Part shown: positions 1-10,595 of the stretch, one piece after another
Layout of the letters: each line of letters begins with the position of its first letter
How positions within the stretch are numbered: position 1 is the first letter of the stretch
Assembly: GCA_027309555.1 (NCBI GenBank)
Contig: DAIDCO010000018.1
Span: 1 to 34,411, forward strand
DNA length: 34,411 nucleotides
Source of the DNA: a bacterium
GTDB taxonomy: Archaea > Thermoplasmatota > Thermoplasmata > Lutacidiplasmatales > UBA184
Direction of reading: 5' to 3'
Notes under the pieces: generated by a model
What the model saw: the letters and a program-made list of their open reading frames with translations, nothing else
The model's database searches: none
What the model was told of the DNA's origin: nothing
Position numbers and translations under genes: made by a program

Positions 1-1
1 C

Positions 2-992
<991 letters not shown>

Positions 993-1006
<14 letters not shown>

Positions 1007-1778
1007 CGCGCTGCGGACCGCCCGCGCGGCCGGCCGACCGATCGTGGTCCCGTACCTCCTCGTCGACCGCGCGCGCAAGAACCGCCTCGCCGCCACGGTC
1101 CGCGCCTTGCGTGACGCGGGCGCGACCGCCCTCGAGCTCGGCTTCCCGTTCTCCGACCCCATCGCCGACGGGCCGGTCCTCGCCGCCGCCGCCGACCGGG
1201 CCCTCGCGCACGGCACGGACTGGTCGGATCTCCTAGCGGCCGGCCGGACCGCGAGCGCGACCCTTCCGACGGCCGTCATGACGTATGCGAACCCGGTCCT
1301 CCGCCACGGCCTCGGCGCGGCCGCCCGAGCGCTCGGCGCCGCCGGGGTCTCGGGGCTCATCGTTCCCGACCTCTCGCTCGAGGAGGCGGGACCCTGGCGG
1401 CAGTCGACCCGGGCGAGCGGCCTCTCCCTCGTCTTGCTGGCCGCCCCCGGGGGCTCGCCCGATCGCGTCGCGCGAATCGCGAAAGCGTCGCGCGGCTTCC
1501 TGTACCTCGTCGCCTACTATGGCACGACGGGTCATGCCGCCACGGGCGACCCCGTCGACCTGGCACCGATCGTCGCGACGGCGCGACGCGCGCAGCCCGC
1601 CCTCCCCGTGCTCGTCGGCTTCGGCGTCCGCGACCGGTCCAGTGCGCGGCGAGCCCTCGCGACCGGGGCGGACGGCGTGGTGATCGGAACGGCGCTCGAA
1701 GAGGCGATCGCTCGGGACCCGCGTCCCGAACAGATTGGGCGCTGGCTCCGTTCGGTCGTCCCGACCGCCGTCGGGTGA
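993..1778 (+). CDS. trpA: Tryptophan synthase alpha chain
   Basis: GTG start overlapping the trpB stop; [59 protein letters not shown] motifs. Confidence 0.95.
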
Positions 1779-1818
1779 TCCGGACCCGAGGGCCCGCGTC
1801 CGTGGGCCTTCGGGATTC

Positions 1819-2883
1819 CTACGGCCGCACGCGTTCGAGGGCCAGGAAGCGAACCTTCGCCTCCGGCGAGACTCCGGCCATCAGGAACTCCTTGCGGACG
1901 CCCTGGGCGACCCGGACGCCGCCCGCGACCTCGGGCCATGCGGTCACGTGCCCCGCCGGAACCGCCTGCACCAGGTAGCGGGCATGCGCGTTCGCCGGGT
2001 TCCGCGGGTAGGCGCGGAAGTGAGCCCCGTACTTGAACCCCGTCTTGACGACCAAGTTCCGGCCGCGAAGGTCGCGGTAGGCGCTCAGCCGCTCGAAAAA
2101 GCGCGGGTCGAGGCGGCGCGCCCGGCGCTCGAGCCGGTCGAGGGTCACCGTTCGGCCGGAGTGCGCGTCCCGGAGGCGCAGCTGCCCCGTGAGGACGAGG
2201 TACGCCGCCTCGATCAGGCTCAGTTCGAGCCGGTCGCCGATGCGGCTGCCGTAGGCGAGCTCGCGGCCGAGCTCCTCGACCGCGGCCGGCGCGTGGACCG
2301 TCACGCGGTCCTCCGAGAGCCAACCATCGGTCGGTTCGGGCAGCGGACGGGGGGGGAGCGCCCCGGTGGGCACGGGCCGACGCACTCGGTAGTACGTGAG
2401 GTCGGACTCTTCGTCCACGAGGCCCAACAGGAGCGCCTTCTTCGCGCTCTGGGCTCGTTCGGCGAGGTCGAAAAGGCGGGCGAGGTCGAACGGCTCGCGC
2501 TCGCTGAGCGCCTCGACCCAGTAGCGCGACGGGGTCTTGTGCAGGGTTCCGCCGCGAGGCAGGACGGCGAACGCGACCGGGGGAGGGCTCGCGCGAACGA
2601 CGTATCCCCGCTGCCGCAGGTCCCGGTAGACGAGATAGCGGACGGGGAACTCCCGGTCCTGGCGCACGGCCCGTCGGAAGATCGAGGGCCACTCGACGGC
2701 CCGGCCGGCCGTGCCGACGACCGAGATGCGGGACATCTCCGCGAGGTAGACCGCCTCGTAGCGGTCGAGCACGAGTCCGCCCGCCGCGGCCGGAGTCCCG
2801 AAGAACCCCTTGCCGTAGATCCCGCTCGCTTCGGCCGGGTCGTCGAACCGGACCGTCGCGTCGTCGGCGAGCACGCCGCTCAA
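1819..2883 (-). CDS. endA: tRNA-splicing endonuclease, two-repeat (alpha2-type) archaeal EndA
   Basis: C-terminal GFKYGAHFRAY...HARYLVQAVP...VRKEFLMAGV carries the Y/H/K catalytic signature; N-terminal half is a related degenerate repeat (KGFFGTP...LDRYEAVYLAEMSRI). TTG start inside a TTGA overlap with the pyrE stop. Confidence 0.9.
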   Translation of the reverse strand: MSGVLADDATVRFDDPAEASGIYGKGFFGTPAAAGGLVLDRYEAVYLAEMSRISVVGTAGRAVEWPSIFRRAVRQDREFPVRYLVYRDLRQRGYVVRASPPPVAFAVLPRGGTLHKTPSRYWVEALSEREPFDLARLFDLAERAQSAKKALLLGLVDEESDLTYYRVRRPVPTGALPPRPLPEPTDGWLSEDRVTVHAPAAVEELGRELAYGSRIGDRLELSLIEAAYLVLTGQLRLRDAHSGRTVTLDRLERRARRLDPRFFERLSAYRDLRGRNLVVKTGFKYGAHFRAYPRNPANAHARYLVQAVPAGHVTAWPEVAGGVRVAQGVRKEFLMAGVSPEAKVRFLALERVRP

Positions 2884-3438
2884 CGACGGGCTCCGCGCAG
2901 CTCGGAGATCGTCACGAGCGGTTCGAGCCGGACCCCGGCGGCCGCGAGGCGCTCTCGCGCACCGGCCTCCCGATCGACGACGACGATCGCGCGGTCGACG
3001 CGTCCGCCGGCCCCACGAACGATCTCGACCGAGCGCAGCGTGCTTCCGCCCGTCGTGGAGACGTCCTCGATCAGGAGCACGCGCGCGCCCGCCGGGATCT
3101 CGCCCTCGAACGGGAGCCGGGTGCCGTGCTCCTTCGGCGCCTTGCGCAGGACGACCATGGGCCGGCCCGTCCGCAGCGCGGTCGCGACCACGAGCGGCAC
3201 CGCGCCGAGCTCCATACCGGCGAGGCGTTCGGCATCCCCCGCCCGCGCGGCGAGGGCTCGCCCGAGCGTGGCGAGCCGCGCGGGGTCGGTCCACGCCCGC
3301 TTCACGTCGATATAGACGTCGCTCTTCTCGCCCGAGGCGAGCGTGAACTCGCCGAAGCGCACCGCGCCCGCGTCGAGCAATAATCCCACGAGCACGGAGG
3401 TCGGGACCGGTCCTGGTGCGTCCTCGGTCCGCGTCACC
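2880..3438 (-). CDS. pyrE: Orotate phosphoribosyltransferase
   Basis: LASGEKSDVYIDVKRAWTDP..., PRPP motif VLLIEDVSTTGGSTL; GTG start in a GTGA overlap with the carS stop. Confidence 0.9.
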
Positions 3439-4012
3439 AGGGCACCCTCTTGAGTCCGGCCTTGTACCCGATCCAGTTGAAGGACGCGTGCAACCCGAGC
3501 GTGAACACGAGAAGCCATAAGACCGCTTCCCAGTGGAAGAAGACCTCGGAGAAGAGCGACGGGTAGAACGCGAACCCGAGCCCGATCGGAACCAGGACGA
3601 ACGGCAACTGATCGATCAGGAGGGTTCGGGACCCGCTCTCCCGGCCGAGACGGCGTTTCAGGAACGACCCGAGCGCGTCGCCGGTCATGGCGCCAAAGGT
3701 GAGGATCGCGGCGAGCGGCACCGCGGCCCCGACGCTCGCCGCGAGGACCGGGACGAGCTGAAGGTTCGGGGGGGCGGCCAGGATCAGTCCCGCCTCGAGC
3801 AGGCAGAACGGCATGCCGCCGAAGCCCGCGAACAGGAATCCCGACCAGGTCTTCGAGGGCCCGAAGATACGGCGGCCGTCGCGGCGCCACGCGCGGCCGA
3901 AGTCGAGGGCGGGTCCCCGACCTTTCGGGAGGGTAGCGAAGGCGTTCGCGATGTAGGCGGGAAGGAGCAACCAGAGGACGGCGAGCGCGCTCGCGAAGAA
4001 CTGCTCGAGCAC
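3434..4012 (-). CDS. carS: CDP-archaeol synthase (DUF46/CarS)
   Basis: LPAYIANAFATLPKGRGPALDFGRAWRRDGRRIFGPSKTWSGFLFAGFGG and a hydrophobic profile typical of CarS. Confidence 0.92.
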   Translation of the reverse strand: MLEQFFASALAVLWLLLPAYIANAFATLPKGRGPALDFGRAWRRDGRRIFGPSKTWSGFLFAGFGGMPFCLLEAGLILAAPPNLQLVPVLAASVGAAVPLAAILTFGAMTGDALGSFLKRRLGRESGSRTLLIDQLPFVLVPIGLGFAFYPSLFSEVFFHWEAVLWLLVFTLGLHASFNWIGYKAGLKRVPW

Positions 4013-4024
4013 GGTGCGTCCCCG

Positions 4025-5656
4025 CTAGGCTTCCTTCACGAACCGTTCGATCGTCGCGACCACGCCGGCGAACAGCCGAGGGTCGAGGCTCTCCTCGGCG
4101 TCGTGGATATGGGACGCGGGGTCCATGCTTCCGAAGACGAGGGCGGGGAGCGGTGCGCCGTGCGGGGTCGTAAGTCCGCGGAGCGAGCTCGCGTCCGTCC
4201 CGCCGTACTCGCCGGATATCCCTTCCGCGCCTAGGGTCGCCCGAAGGATCCGTTCGAGCTGTTTCGCCGCCGGATGGTCGATCGGCAGCGCGTAGCCCGG
4301 GCGGCAACGCTCGGCCGGCGCCTCGAGGCGCGCGAGCGGAGCGTGGGCGGAAGACCAGGCACGGACCTGGCCGAGCGCGGCGGAGAGGCCGGCGTCGAGC
4401 TCCATCTCGGGGATCAGGCGGAGGTCGACCGTGAACGTCGAAACGCCGAGGGCGCGGTCGTCGAGGAGGCCGCGCCGGGCGGCCCGACGCAGGAGAGCGA
4501 TCGTGGCGGGAAGCGGGTTGTAGCCCCGGTGCGGGTAGCCTCCGTGCGTCGCCTCGCCGACGACCTGGATCGCGCGGGTGCCGGGCGCGGCCGGTAGCGC
4601 GCTCGCCCCCGAGGTTTCGATGCGGAACGGTGGTTCGAGGAGGGACGGGAGCTCCCGTACCAGCGCCTCGAGCCCCGGCGACGGTCCGCCGAAGATCAGA
4701 GTCACCGCGCGGGCGATCTGGTTGGCCGCGTCCGTCTCGGCGTGCGCCGCGAGAAGGCCGACCGCCTCCGGGGCGAGTCGGGCCTCGGTGAGGTCGAACT
4801 GGGTCAGCGACGCCCGGCCGGTCAGGACGGGCTCGGGCGCGTGGCGGTCCGGCCAGTCCGGGGAAAGGTAGACCGAGCGCCATCCCCGGGCCAGGTCGTG
4901 GAGCCGGACGAGCGCCTCGCCGTACTCGAGCGTCTCCGACAGTGGTACGGGGCGTTCGAACGATCCCTGCAGGAACGCTACCCCGCTCGACCCCGCCGTC
5001 GTCTCGGGGCTCCCGTCGGGGATCAGGGCGACCTCGGCACGGAGGAATCGTTCGGGGTCGTCCGGAGGCAGCTGCGCATCGTGCTCCTTCACGGCATCGA
5101 TCCCGCCCTGCCCGCCGGTCTCCTCGTCGCAGCAGACGAGCAACCGGACGTTCCGCGGGAGCACCTTCTCCTCCGCGAGGTGCCGCAGTGCGGTCAGCGC
5201 GGCCACGACCCCGCTGCCGAGGTCGTCGTTCGAGCCCCGGCCATACAATCGACCGTCCGAGCGGTAGGTGAGGGTGTGCGGGGGGCTCTTCCACCGGGCC
5301 CGTTGCTCGGCCGGTACGGGGACCACATCGTAGTGGGCCAGGACGAGCACCGTGTCGCGCGCGCCGACATCGAGGTCGATGATGACGTTGGGCCGGTTGA
5401 TCCCGTGCAGATCCCCGCCCGCATCGCCGTCGACCAGCGGGTCGTAGATCCGGGTGGCGAGGCCCGCCCCCCTCGCCGCGCGCACGATCGCGTCCGCGGT
5501 CCGAAGGTAGTTCGGCTTCTCCCAGCGCCGGTGGATCGGGTCTTCAAGATTCACGGGGGCGGCGGCCACGAGCTGGGTCAGCAGCCGCAGGGGCTCCTCA
5601 CCGCCCATCTGCCGCGCTGCCTCGCTCCCCGGACCCGGCGACGGTTCGACGGCCAT
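4025..5656 (-). CDS. M20 family metallopeptidase
   Basis: LVLAHYDVVPVP, GRLYGRGSNDDLGSGVVAALTAL, CCDEETGGQGGI metal-site motifs. Confidence 0.88.
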   Translation of the reverse strand: MAVEPSPGPGSEAARQMGGEEPLRLLTQLVAAAPVNLEDPIHRRWEKPNYLRTADAIVRAARGAGLATRIYDPLVDGDAGGDLHGINRPNVIIDLDVGARDTVLVLAHYDVVPVPAEQRARWKSPPHTLTYRSDGRLYGRGSNDDLGSGVVAALTALRHLAEEKVLPRNVRLLVCCDEETGGQGGIDAVKEHDAQLPPDDPERFLRAEVALIPDGSPETTAGSSGVAFLQGSFERPVPLSETLEYGEALVRLHDLARGWRSVYLSPDWPDRHAPEPVLTGRASLTQFDLTEARLAPEAVGLLAAHAETDAANQIARAVTLIFGGPSPGLEALVRELPSLLEPPFRIETSGASALPAAPGTRAIQVVGEATHGGYPHRGYNPLPATIALLRRAARRGLLDDRALGVSTFTVDLRLIPEMELDAGLSAALGQVRAWSSAHAPLARLEAPAERCRPGYALPIDHPAAKQLERILRATLGAEGISGEYGGTDASSLRGLTTPHGAPLPALVFGSMDPASHIHDAEESLDPRLFAGVVATIERFVKEA

Positions 5657-5667
5657 CTGCCCGCTAC

Positions 5668-7482
5668 CTATCGCAGCACCAAGGTGACGACGATCGAGCT
5701 CGTGAGGAGAAGGAGCAACATCGCCGGGAACATGTAGGTGAACATCGCCAGGGTGTCGCCGAGCGAGGTCAAAAGGCGTGCGGTGTGGCCGGGACCGAGG
5801 ACGCGCACCGCGGGCACGTCCGCCTCCCCGAAGCGCACTTCCACGGCACCGAGGTCCGCCCGCGCCCGCGTCACGACCTCCTCCGCATCGTGCACGAGGC
5901 GGGCGAGCGGGATACGCTCCCCGACCGGGTTGATCCCCCCGTCGACCTCGTGGACGACGTGATTGTCCGTGGTCATCACCTCGGCCACATCGACGATCCG
6001 CTCGAGCGCGGCGACCAGCGGCGCGCGTCGGCCGACGACCAGGTTGTTCCCGTCGATGAGCAGGTAGCCCGAGGTCCGGCCTCCGCTCCGGATCACGAGC
6101 GCCCGCATTCCCTGGGGACCGATCCCGTCCTGCCCGATCGAGTAGCCGGACCGCACCGCGACGCCGACCTCGATCGGTCCGGTAACGGCGGCGGCGGTCG
6201 CGGCGGCGAGCGCCGCCTTCGCATCGATGACCAGCTTCTCCGCGGTCGGGGTGCCGTACAGGATGTCCCCCTGGCCCTCGATGTAGGAGTTGTGGGCATC
6301 CACGAGCGCGATCGCGGGGCCGGGGCCGCTCGCCACTTCTCGCACCAGCCGGTCGGCCACGCTGTACGCGATGTCGTCGGTCGGGGACGGGGCCTGCGAC
6401 ACGGTGATGAGCGTGACGTCGCCGAGGAGCTGCGCCCGAGCGATGCTGCCGGCGTACGGGGTCACGAGAGCGCTCGACCGGCTCGAGGCCGGGGCGGCGA
6501 GCGACGCGAGCAGCGCCCGTGAGACCGCCGCCACTCGCTCGACCTCCGCCTCGGAGGGCAGGTCGAGGTCGTGGTCGGACGGCGTGTGCGGTACGAACAC
6601 CGTCCCCGCCGTAGGGCCGAGCTGTTCGGAGAGCTTCCGTGGCAAGTCGCTCGCTCCGAGCGCAGCGAACGGCCCGGGGTGGACGGTCGGCAGTGCGAGG
6701 GTCGCGTAGAACCTTCCGCCCCGGACGAACGCGAGCAGGCGTACTTTGAGGTCGGCGGGAACCGCACTCTTGAGGAAGAACGCTTCGAGCGCCTTGGTCG
6801 CCCCGGAGTCGCGCGCGCCGACGTGGTCGAGCAGGGGCCGGATGAGCGACACCCCGGAGGTCTGGAACTCCCGCCGCATCGGTCGGTCGGCGGCACGAAC
6901 GAGGGCGACCGCGCAGCCAAAAGCGAGAAGCAAGAAGACGGGAGCCGCGAGCACGACCGCGAGCGGCGGCGGAGTGAGGAGGAAGAGAGCGGCCAGGTAC
7001 AGCGCCGGCGGCAGGAGCGCGACCGGGACCATCGCGGCGTGGCTCGGGCGCGAGACGCCGTAGAGCGTCAGGTGGCGGAACCAGAAGAGCGGGCCCACCA
7101 GGAAGGTCGCCAGGGCCAGCATCCCCGGCACGCTCCCCGGCCAGACCTGCCAGGCCGCGCGCCAGACGAGCGCGAGGGGGACCTCAAGGACGAGGGTCGA
7201 GAGCGTGAGGAACGCCGAGCGGTGGAACTCGAAACGGCCTCCGAGCGCCTTCGCGAACGGTGGGGTCACGAGGGCGCCGACGATCGCCGGCACGGTCACC
7301 ACGAACACGAACCCTTCGAGGAAACGGGTCGCGTCCGGTAGCCACAAGAGCGCTGAGAGAGCGGCGCTCGCGACCACGGTGAGCGCGAGCGTGACCGGAG
7401 GCCGGGGCGCTCGGAAGAGGATGTGGCCCCGCCTCACGTCCCGGTGGGCCGCGGAGTCGTCGGGGTTCGCGCTAGAGGCCAC
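5668..7482 (-). CDS. DUF2070 family membrane protein
   Basis: 604 aa; several N-terminal TM helices plus soluble VDAHNSYIEGQGDILYGTPTAEKL, RSGYSIGQDGIGPQGMRALVIRSGG, TTDNHVVHEVDGGINPVGERI, as in archaeal DUF2070. Confidence 0.8.
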   Translation of the reverse strand: MASSANPDDSAAHRDVRRGHILFRAPRPPVTLALTVVASAALSALLWLPDATRFLEGFVFVVTVPAIVGALVTPPFAKALGGRFEFHRSAFLTLSTLVLEVPLALVWRAAWQVWPGSVPGMLALATFLVGPLFWFRHLTLYGVSRPSHAAMVPVALLPPALYLAALFLLTPPPLAVVLAAPVFLLLAFGCAVALVRAADRPMRREFQTSGVSLIRPLLDHVGARDSGATKALEAFFLKSAVPADLKVRLLAFVRGGRFYATLALPTVHPGPFAALGASDLPRKLSEQLGPTAGTVFVPHTPSDHDLDLPSEAEVERVAAVSRALLASLAAPASSRSSALVTPYAGSIARAQLLGDVTLITVSQAPSPTDDIAYSVADRLVREVASGPGPAIALVDAHNSYIEGQGDILYGTPTAEKLVIDAKAALAAATAAAVTGPIEVGVAVRSGYSIGQDGIGPQGMRALVIRSGGRTSGYLLIDGNNLVVGRRAPLVAALERIVDVAEVMTTDNHVVHEVDGGINPVGERIPLARLVHDAEEVVTRARADLGAVEVRFGEADVPAVRVLGPGHTARLLTSLGDTLAMFTYMFPAMLLLLLTSSIVVTLVLR

Positions 7483-8239
7483 GGTCGCGTCGCACCTCCT
7501 CCAAGATCCCCCGGAACCCGTCGCCGAATCCCTCCTCCTCGGTGATCGTCCCTGTCACGAGGATCTGGGCGCCCGCGTCGAGCAGCGTCCGGGCGTCGTC
7601 GCCGCTTCGGATCCCGCCCCCCACGATCACCGGAATGCCGACCGCCCCGCGGACGGCACGTACCATCGGCGCGGGGACCGGGGCGGGCGCGCCCGACCCC
7701 GCCTCGAGGTAGACGAAACGCATGCCCAGATACTGGGCGGCGAGAGCGAATCCGGTCGCACTTCGGAGGTCCTCCCGAGCCACCGGGTCCACCTGTCCCA
7801 CCTCGCCGACCCGCATGCCGGGCGCAATCACGAGATACCCCATGGGGATCGGCTCGAGGGCCATCGAGCGGACGATCGGGGCGGCGGCGGCGTGGGCTCG
7901 AATGACGAGGTCGAGATTCCGGGAATTGAGGAGGCTCATGAAGAGCACCGCGTCCGCCCCGGGCGCGAGCGAGCCCGGCCCTTCGGGGAAGATGACGACC
8001 GGTACGTGCACCGCGGCTTTGACGGCCTTCGCGGCCTCGCCCATGACCTCTCGGGAGATGCCGGTCGATCCGCCGAGCAAGATCAACTGACTTCCGAGAT
8101 TGACCGCGCCGCGAGCGATGTGGGCCGCCTTCTCGTCCGGGGACTTGTCCGGGTCGATGAGAGTGAAGTGGACCGGGCCGGTGCCGAGCGCCTCCGCGAG
8201 GTACTGCTCGACCCGGCCGACCGGCGCGGGGCCCGTCAC
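7472..8239 (-). CDS. Geranylgeranylglyceryl phosphate synthase
   Basis: HFTLIDPDKSPDEKAAHIARGAVNLGSQLILLGGSTGIS, VIFPEGPGSLAPGADAVLFMSLLNSRN, PVIVGGGIRSGDDART. Confidence 0.93.
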   Translation of the reverse strand: MTGPAPVGRVEQYLAEALGTGPVHFTLIDPDKSPDEKAAHIARGAVNLGSQLILLGGSTGISREVMGEAAKAVKAAVHVPVVIFPEGPGSLAPGADAVLFMSLLNSRNLDLVIRAHAAAAPIVRSMALEPIPMGYLVIAPGMRVGEVGQVDPVAREDLRSATGFALAAQYLGMRFVYLEAGSGAPAPVPAPMVRAVRGAVGIPVIVGGGIRSGDDARTLLDAGAQILVTGTITEEEGFGDGFRGILEEVRRDRGL

Positions 8240-9084
8240 CGGAACGCCACCACCAGGAACGCGACCAGCGCGACGGTCATCGCCACTTTGCTCAGCGTCT
8301 GCTCGTAGTGCAACCGCTCGGGCAGGTACCGCACGGAGACAACGAAAAGCGCGTCGGCCGCCCCGACCAGTACCATGTAGATAATCCCGACGGCCGATGT
8401 AGGGGATACGAACCAGGCGAGTGGGACCACGCTCAGGAGCACTCCGGCGGCCACGCTCCCTCGGGCCACCCGCCCCGCGACGGGGAGTCCGTAGGCCATC
8501 GGCAGGGTCGTGCGACCGACATCCCCGCGGACGTCCTCCATGTCCTTGATGACCTCGCGGCTCAGCGTTGCCAAGAACGCCATGCCAGCGAACGGGAGAA
8601 CGAGGGCGGCGTTTCCAGCGACCGCTCCGCCGTAGAGGAACACCATGGCGGTGAGGAACGCAACGACGAGGTTCCCCACCAACCCCTGAGCCTTGAACCG
8701 GAACTCGTATCCGAGGAGCGCGAGGACCGCGGCCGCTAGGATCACCCCCACGGTCGGCTCGACGGCGATGACGGGTAGGACGAGGAAGAGGCCGGCCACG
8801 AAAAGCCCGAGGACGAGCCCTTCGGCGAGATCCACCGAGACCTCGCCCGTGACGAGCGGCCGGTCGGGGTGGTTCGTCCGATCGCCCTCCCGGTCCCGAA
8901 GGTCGTTGAGCACATTCCCCGCCGCGGTGACGCAGGCGGTCGAGAGCCCGGCGAGCACGAGGAGGGCGCCGAGGCTCGCGGGCACGCCCGATCGGGCGTC
9001 GAACGCGACGAGGCCCCCGACCAGCGTGCCGACGAACGAGACGGCGAGGTTCGGGGCGCGCAGGAGCCGGAGGGCCGCTCGCAC
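8236..9084 (-). CDS. Digeranylgeranylglyceryl phosphate synthase (UbiA prenyltransferase)
   Basis: NVLNDLRDREGDRTNHPDRPLVTGEVS (NDxxDxxxD motif), SREVIKDMEDVRGDVGRTTLP; adjacent to GGGP synthase. Confidence 0.93.
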   Translation of the reverse strand: MRAALRLLRAPNLAVSFVGTLVGGLVAFDARSGVPASLGALLVLAGLSTACVTAAGNVLNDLRDREGDRTNHPDRPLVTGEVSVDLAEGLVLGLFVAGLFLVLPVIAVEPTVGVILAAAVLALLGYEFRFKAQGLVGNLVVAFLTAMVFLYGGAVAGNAALVLPFAGMAFLATLSREVIKDMEDVRGDVGRTTLPMAYGLPVAGRVARGSVAAGVLLSVVPLAWFVSPTSAVGIIYMVLVGAADALFVVSVRYLPERLHYEQTLSKVAMTVALVAFLVVAFR

Positions 9085-9107
9085 GGCCGCCGATGGCCGA
9101 GCCGCTC

Positions 9108-9116
9108 GCTTAAGAG
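9108..9116 (-). promoter_or_regulatory. TATA-like element for the lipid/UbiA operon (leaderless start)
   Basis: tcttaagcg on the minus strand, about 28 nt upstream of the UbiA start codon at 9084. Confidence 0.5.
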
Positions 9117-9246
9117 TTGTGTCTCATGCTTCCCCGAGGGGGACCCCCCTCGAACGGAAATAGGGGGCCGGAACGGGGCTTCCCGGGCGGCGCCCGGAGC
9201 TGGTGTTCGGACGGCCGCGCGGGGTAACCGGCGCGTGCGCGGCGCG

Positions 9247-9252
9247 TTATAT
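9247..9252 (+). promoter_or_regulatory. TATA box for the M16 peptidase pair (leaderless start)
   Basis: ttatat centred about 26 nt upstream of the GTG start at 9276. Confidence 0.55.
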
Positions 9253-9275
9253 CCCGGTCCGACTCCTCATGGGTC

Positions 9276-10595
9276 GTGGCTCCCCTCGGCGTGTCGCGAC
9301 CGGACCTCCGGTCGTTCGTCCTCGACAACGGTCTTTCCGTCGTCCTCGCACCGCTTCCGTCGAGCCCGACCGCGAGCGTGTGGGTCTGGTACCGCGTCGG
9401 GTCGAAGAACGAGTGGCCCGGGGTCACCGGTGCGTCCCACTGGGTGGAGCACATGCTCTTCGAGGGCTCGCCGCGCTATGCGAAAGGGGAGATCGACCGC
9501 GCGGTCGTCAGCGTCGGCGGGGAGCTGAACGCCTTCACGGACACCGACTTCACCGCCTATTTCTCGACGGTTCCCCGCGAGCATCTCTCGGTGCCCCTCG
9601 ACATCGAGTCGGACCGCATGACGCGGGCGCTGATCACCAACGAAGAGGTCGAGCGCGAGCGGACCGTCATCCACTCCGAGCGGGAGGGGAACGAGAACTG
9701 GCCCGAGTTCCGGGTCGAGGAGGAGCTCTGGTCCCTCGCGTTCCGGCTCCACCCGTATCGGTGGGACGCGCTCGGCCACCGAGAGGACATCGCCCGGATG
9801 ACGCCGGAGCAGCTTCGGGGCTACTACCGTCGGTTCTACGGTACGCGCAATGCGGTGCTCGTGGTCTCGGGGGGCTTCGAGCTCGCCGCGACCGAGGCCG
9901 AGGTTCGCGCTCGGTTCTCCCCGCTCCCCCCGACCGGGGATGCGGTCGCCGTCGCCGAGGTCGAGCCGCCGCAACGCGGCGAGCGTCGCTCGGAGCTGTC
10001 GGGACCGGGCACGACTCCGTACCTCCAGATCGGCTGGCGTTCGCCCGCGCTCGGGGACCCGGCGACCCCCGCGACGATGGTCCTCGATACCCTGCTCGGC
10101 GGCGAGACCCGAATGTTCTCCGCGGGCGCGGGCTGGGGCCGGAGCGCGGAGCACCCGAGCGCTCGGCTGTACCGCGCCCTGGTCGACACGGGCCTCGCGG
10201 TCCGGGCCACGAGCGAGTTTCGGCCGAAGTGCTACCCGGCGCTTTTCACGATCCAGGCGCTCGCCGCGAAAGGGGTCTCGCTCGACCGCCTCGAGCGCGA
10301 GATCGGGTCGGTCGTCGGCCGGCTGGCCCGCAGCGGGCCGACCGCGGGCGAGATGGAGGACCTCCGCGCGAAGATACGTCGGGGCGCGGCGCTGGCCTAC
10401 GAGGGGGCCTCTCGGACCGGGTTCCGTCTCGGCTACTTCTCCGTTCTGCGCTCGCCCGAGTACGAGGACGAGCTGTTTCGCTCCGTGCTTCGTGTACGCC
10501 CCGCGGAGGTCCGCGACCGCGCGCGCGCGATGCTCCGCGACGACCAACGCGTCGTCGTGCGCTATACCCCGACAGGAGGGGAGGCGGATGACTGA
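9276..10595 (+). CDS. M16 family zinc metallopeptidase, catalytic partner
   Basis: HWVEHMLFEGSPRYAKGEI (HXXEH) with downstream glutamate region NEEVERERTVIHSE. Confidence 0.92.
   Translation: MAPLGVSRPDLRSFVLDNGLSVVLAPLPSSPTASVWVWYRVGSKNEWPGVTGASHWVEHMLFEGSPRYAKGEIDRAVVSVGGELNAFTDTDFTAYFSTVPREHLSVPLDIESDRMTRALITNEEVERERTVIHSEREGNENWPEFRVEEELWSLAFRLHPYRWDALGHREDIARMTPEQLRGYYRRFYGTRNAVLVVSGGFELAATEAEVRARFSPLPPTGDAVAVAEVEPPQRGERRSELSGPGTTPYLQIGWRSPALGDPATPATMVLDTLLGGETRMFSAGAGWGRSAEHPSARLYRALVDTGLAVRATSEFRPKCYPALFTIQALAAKGVSLDRLEREIGSVVGRLARSGPTAGEMEDLRAKIRRGAALAYEGASRTGFRLGYFSVLRSPEYEDELFRSVLRVRPAEVRDRARAMLRDDQRVVVRYTPTGGEADD

Noticed and set aside
1735-3315. 526-aa plus-strand ORF over endA/pyrE and similar long antisense ORFs (e.g. 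4742..5737, 6571..7341, 14062..15657, 28763..29941, 30806..32119)
   Set aside because: Antisense frames of well-identified genes with Arg/Gly/Pro/Asp-rich composition and no recognisable domains; expected shadow ORFs at this GC content.
2880-5294. 804-aa minus ORF fusing PyrE to a long N-terminal extension
   Set aside because: Only the terminal about 185 aa are PyrE; upstream portion is an off-frame shadow of carS and the M20 peptidase.
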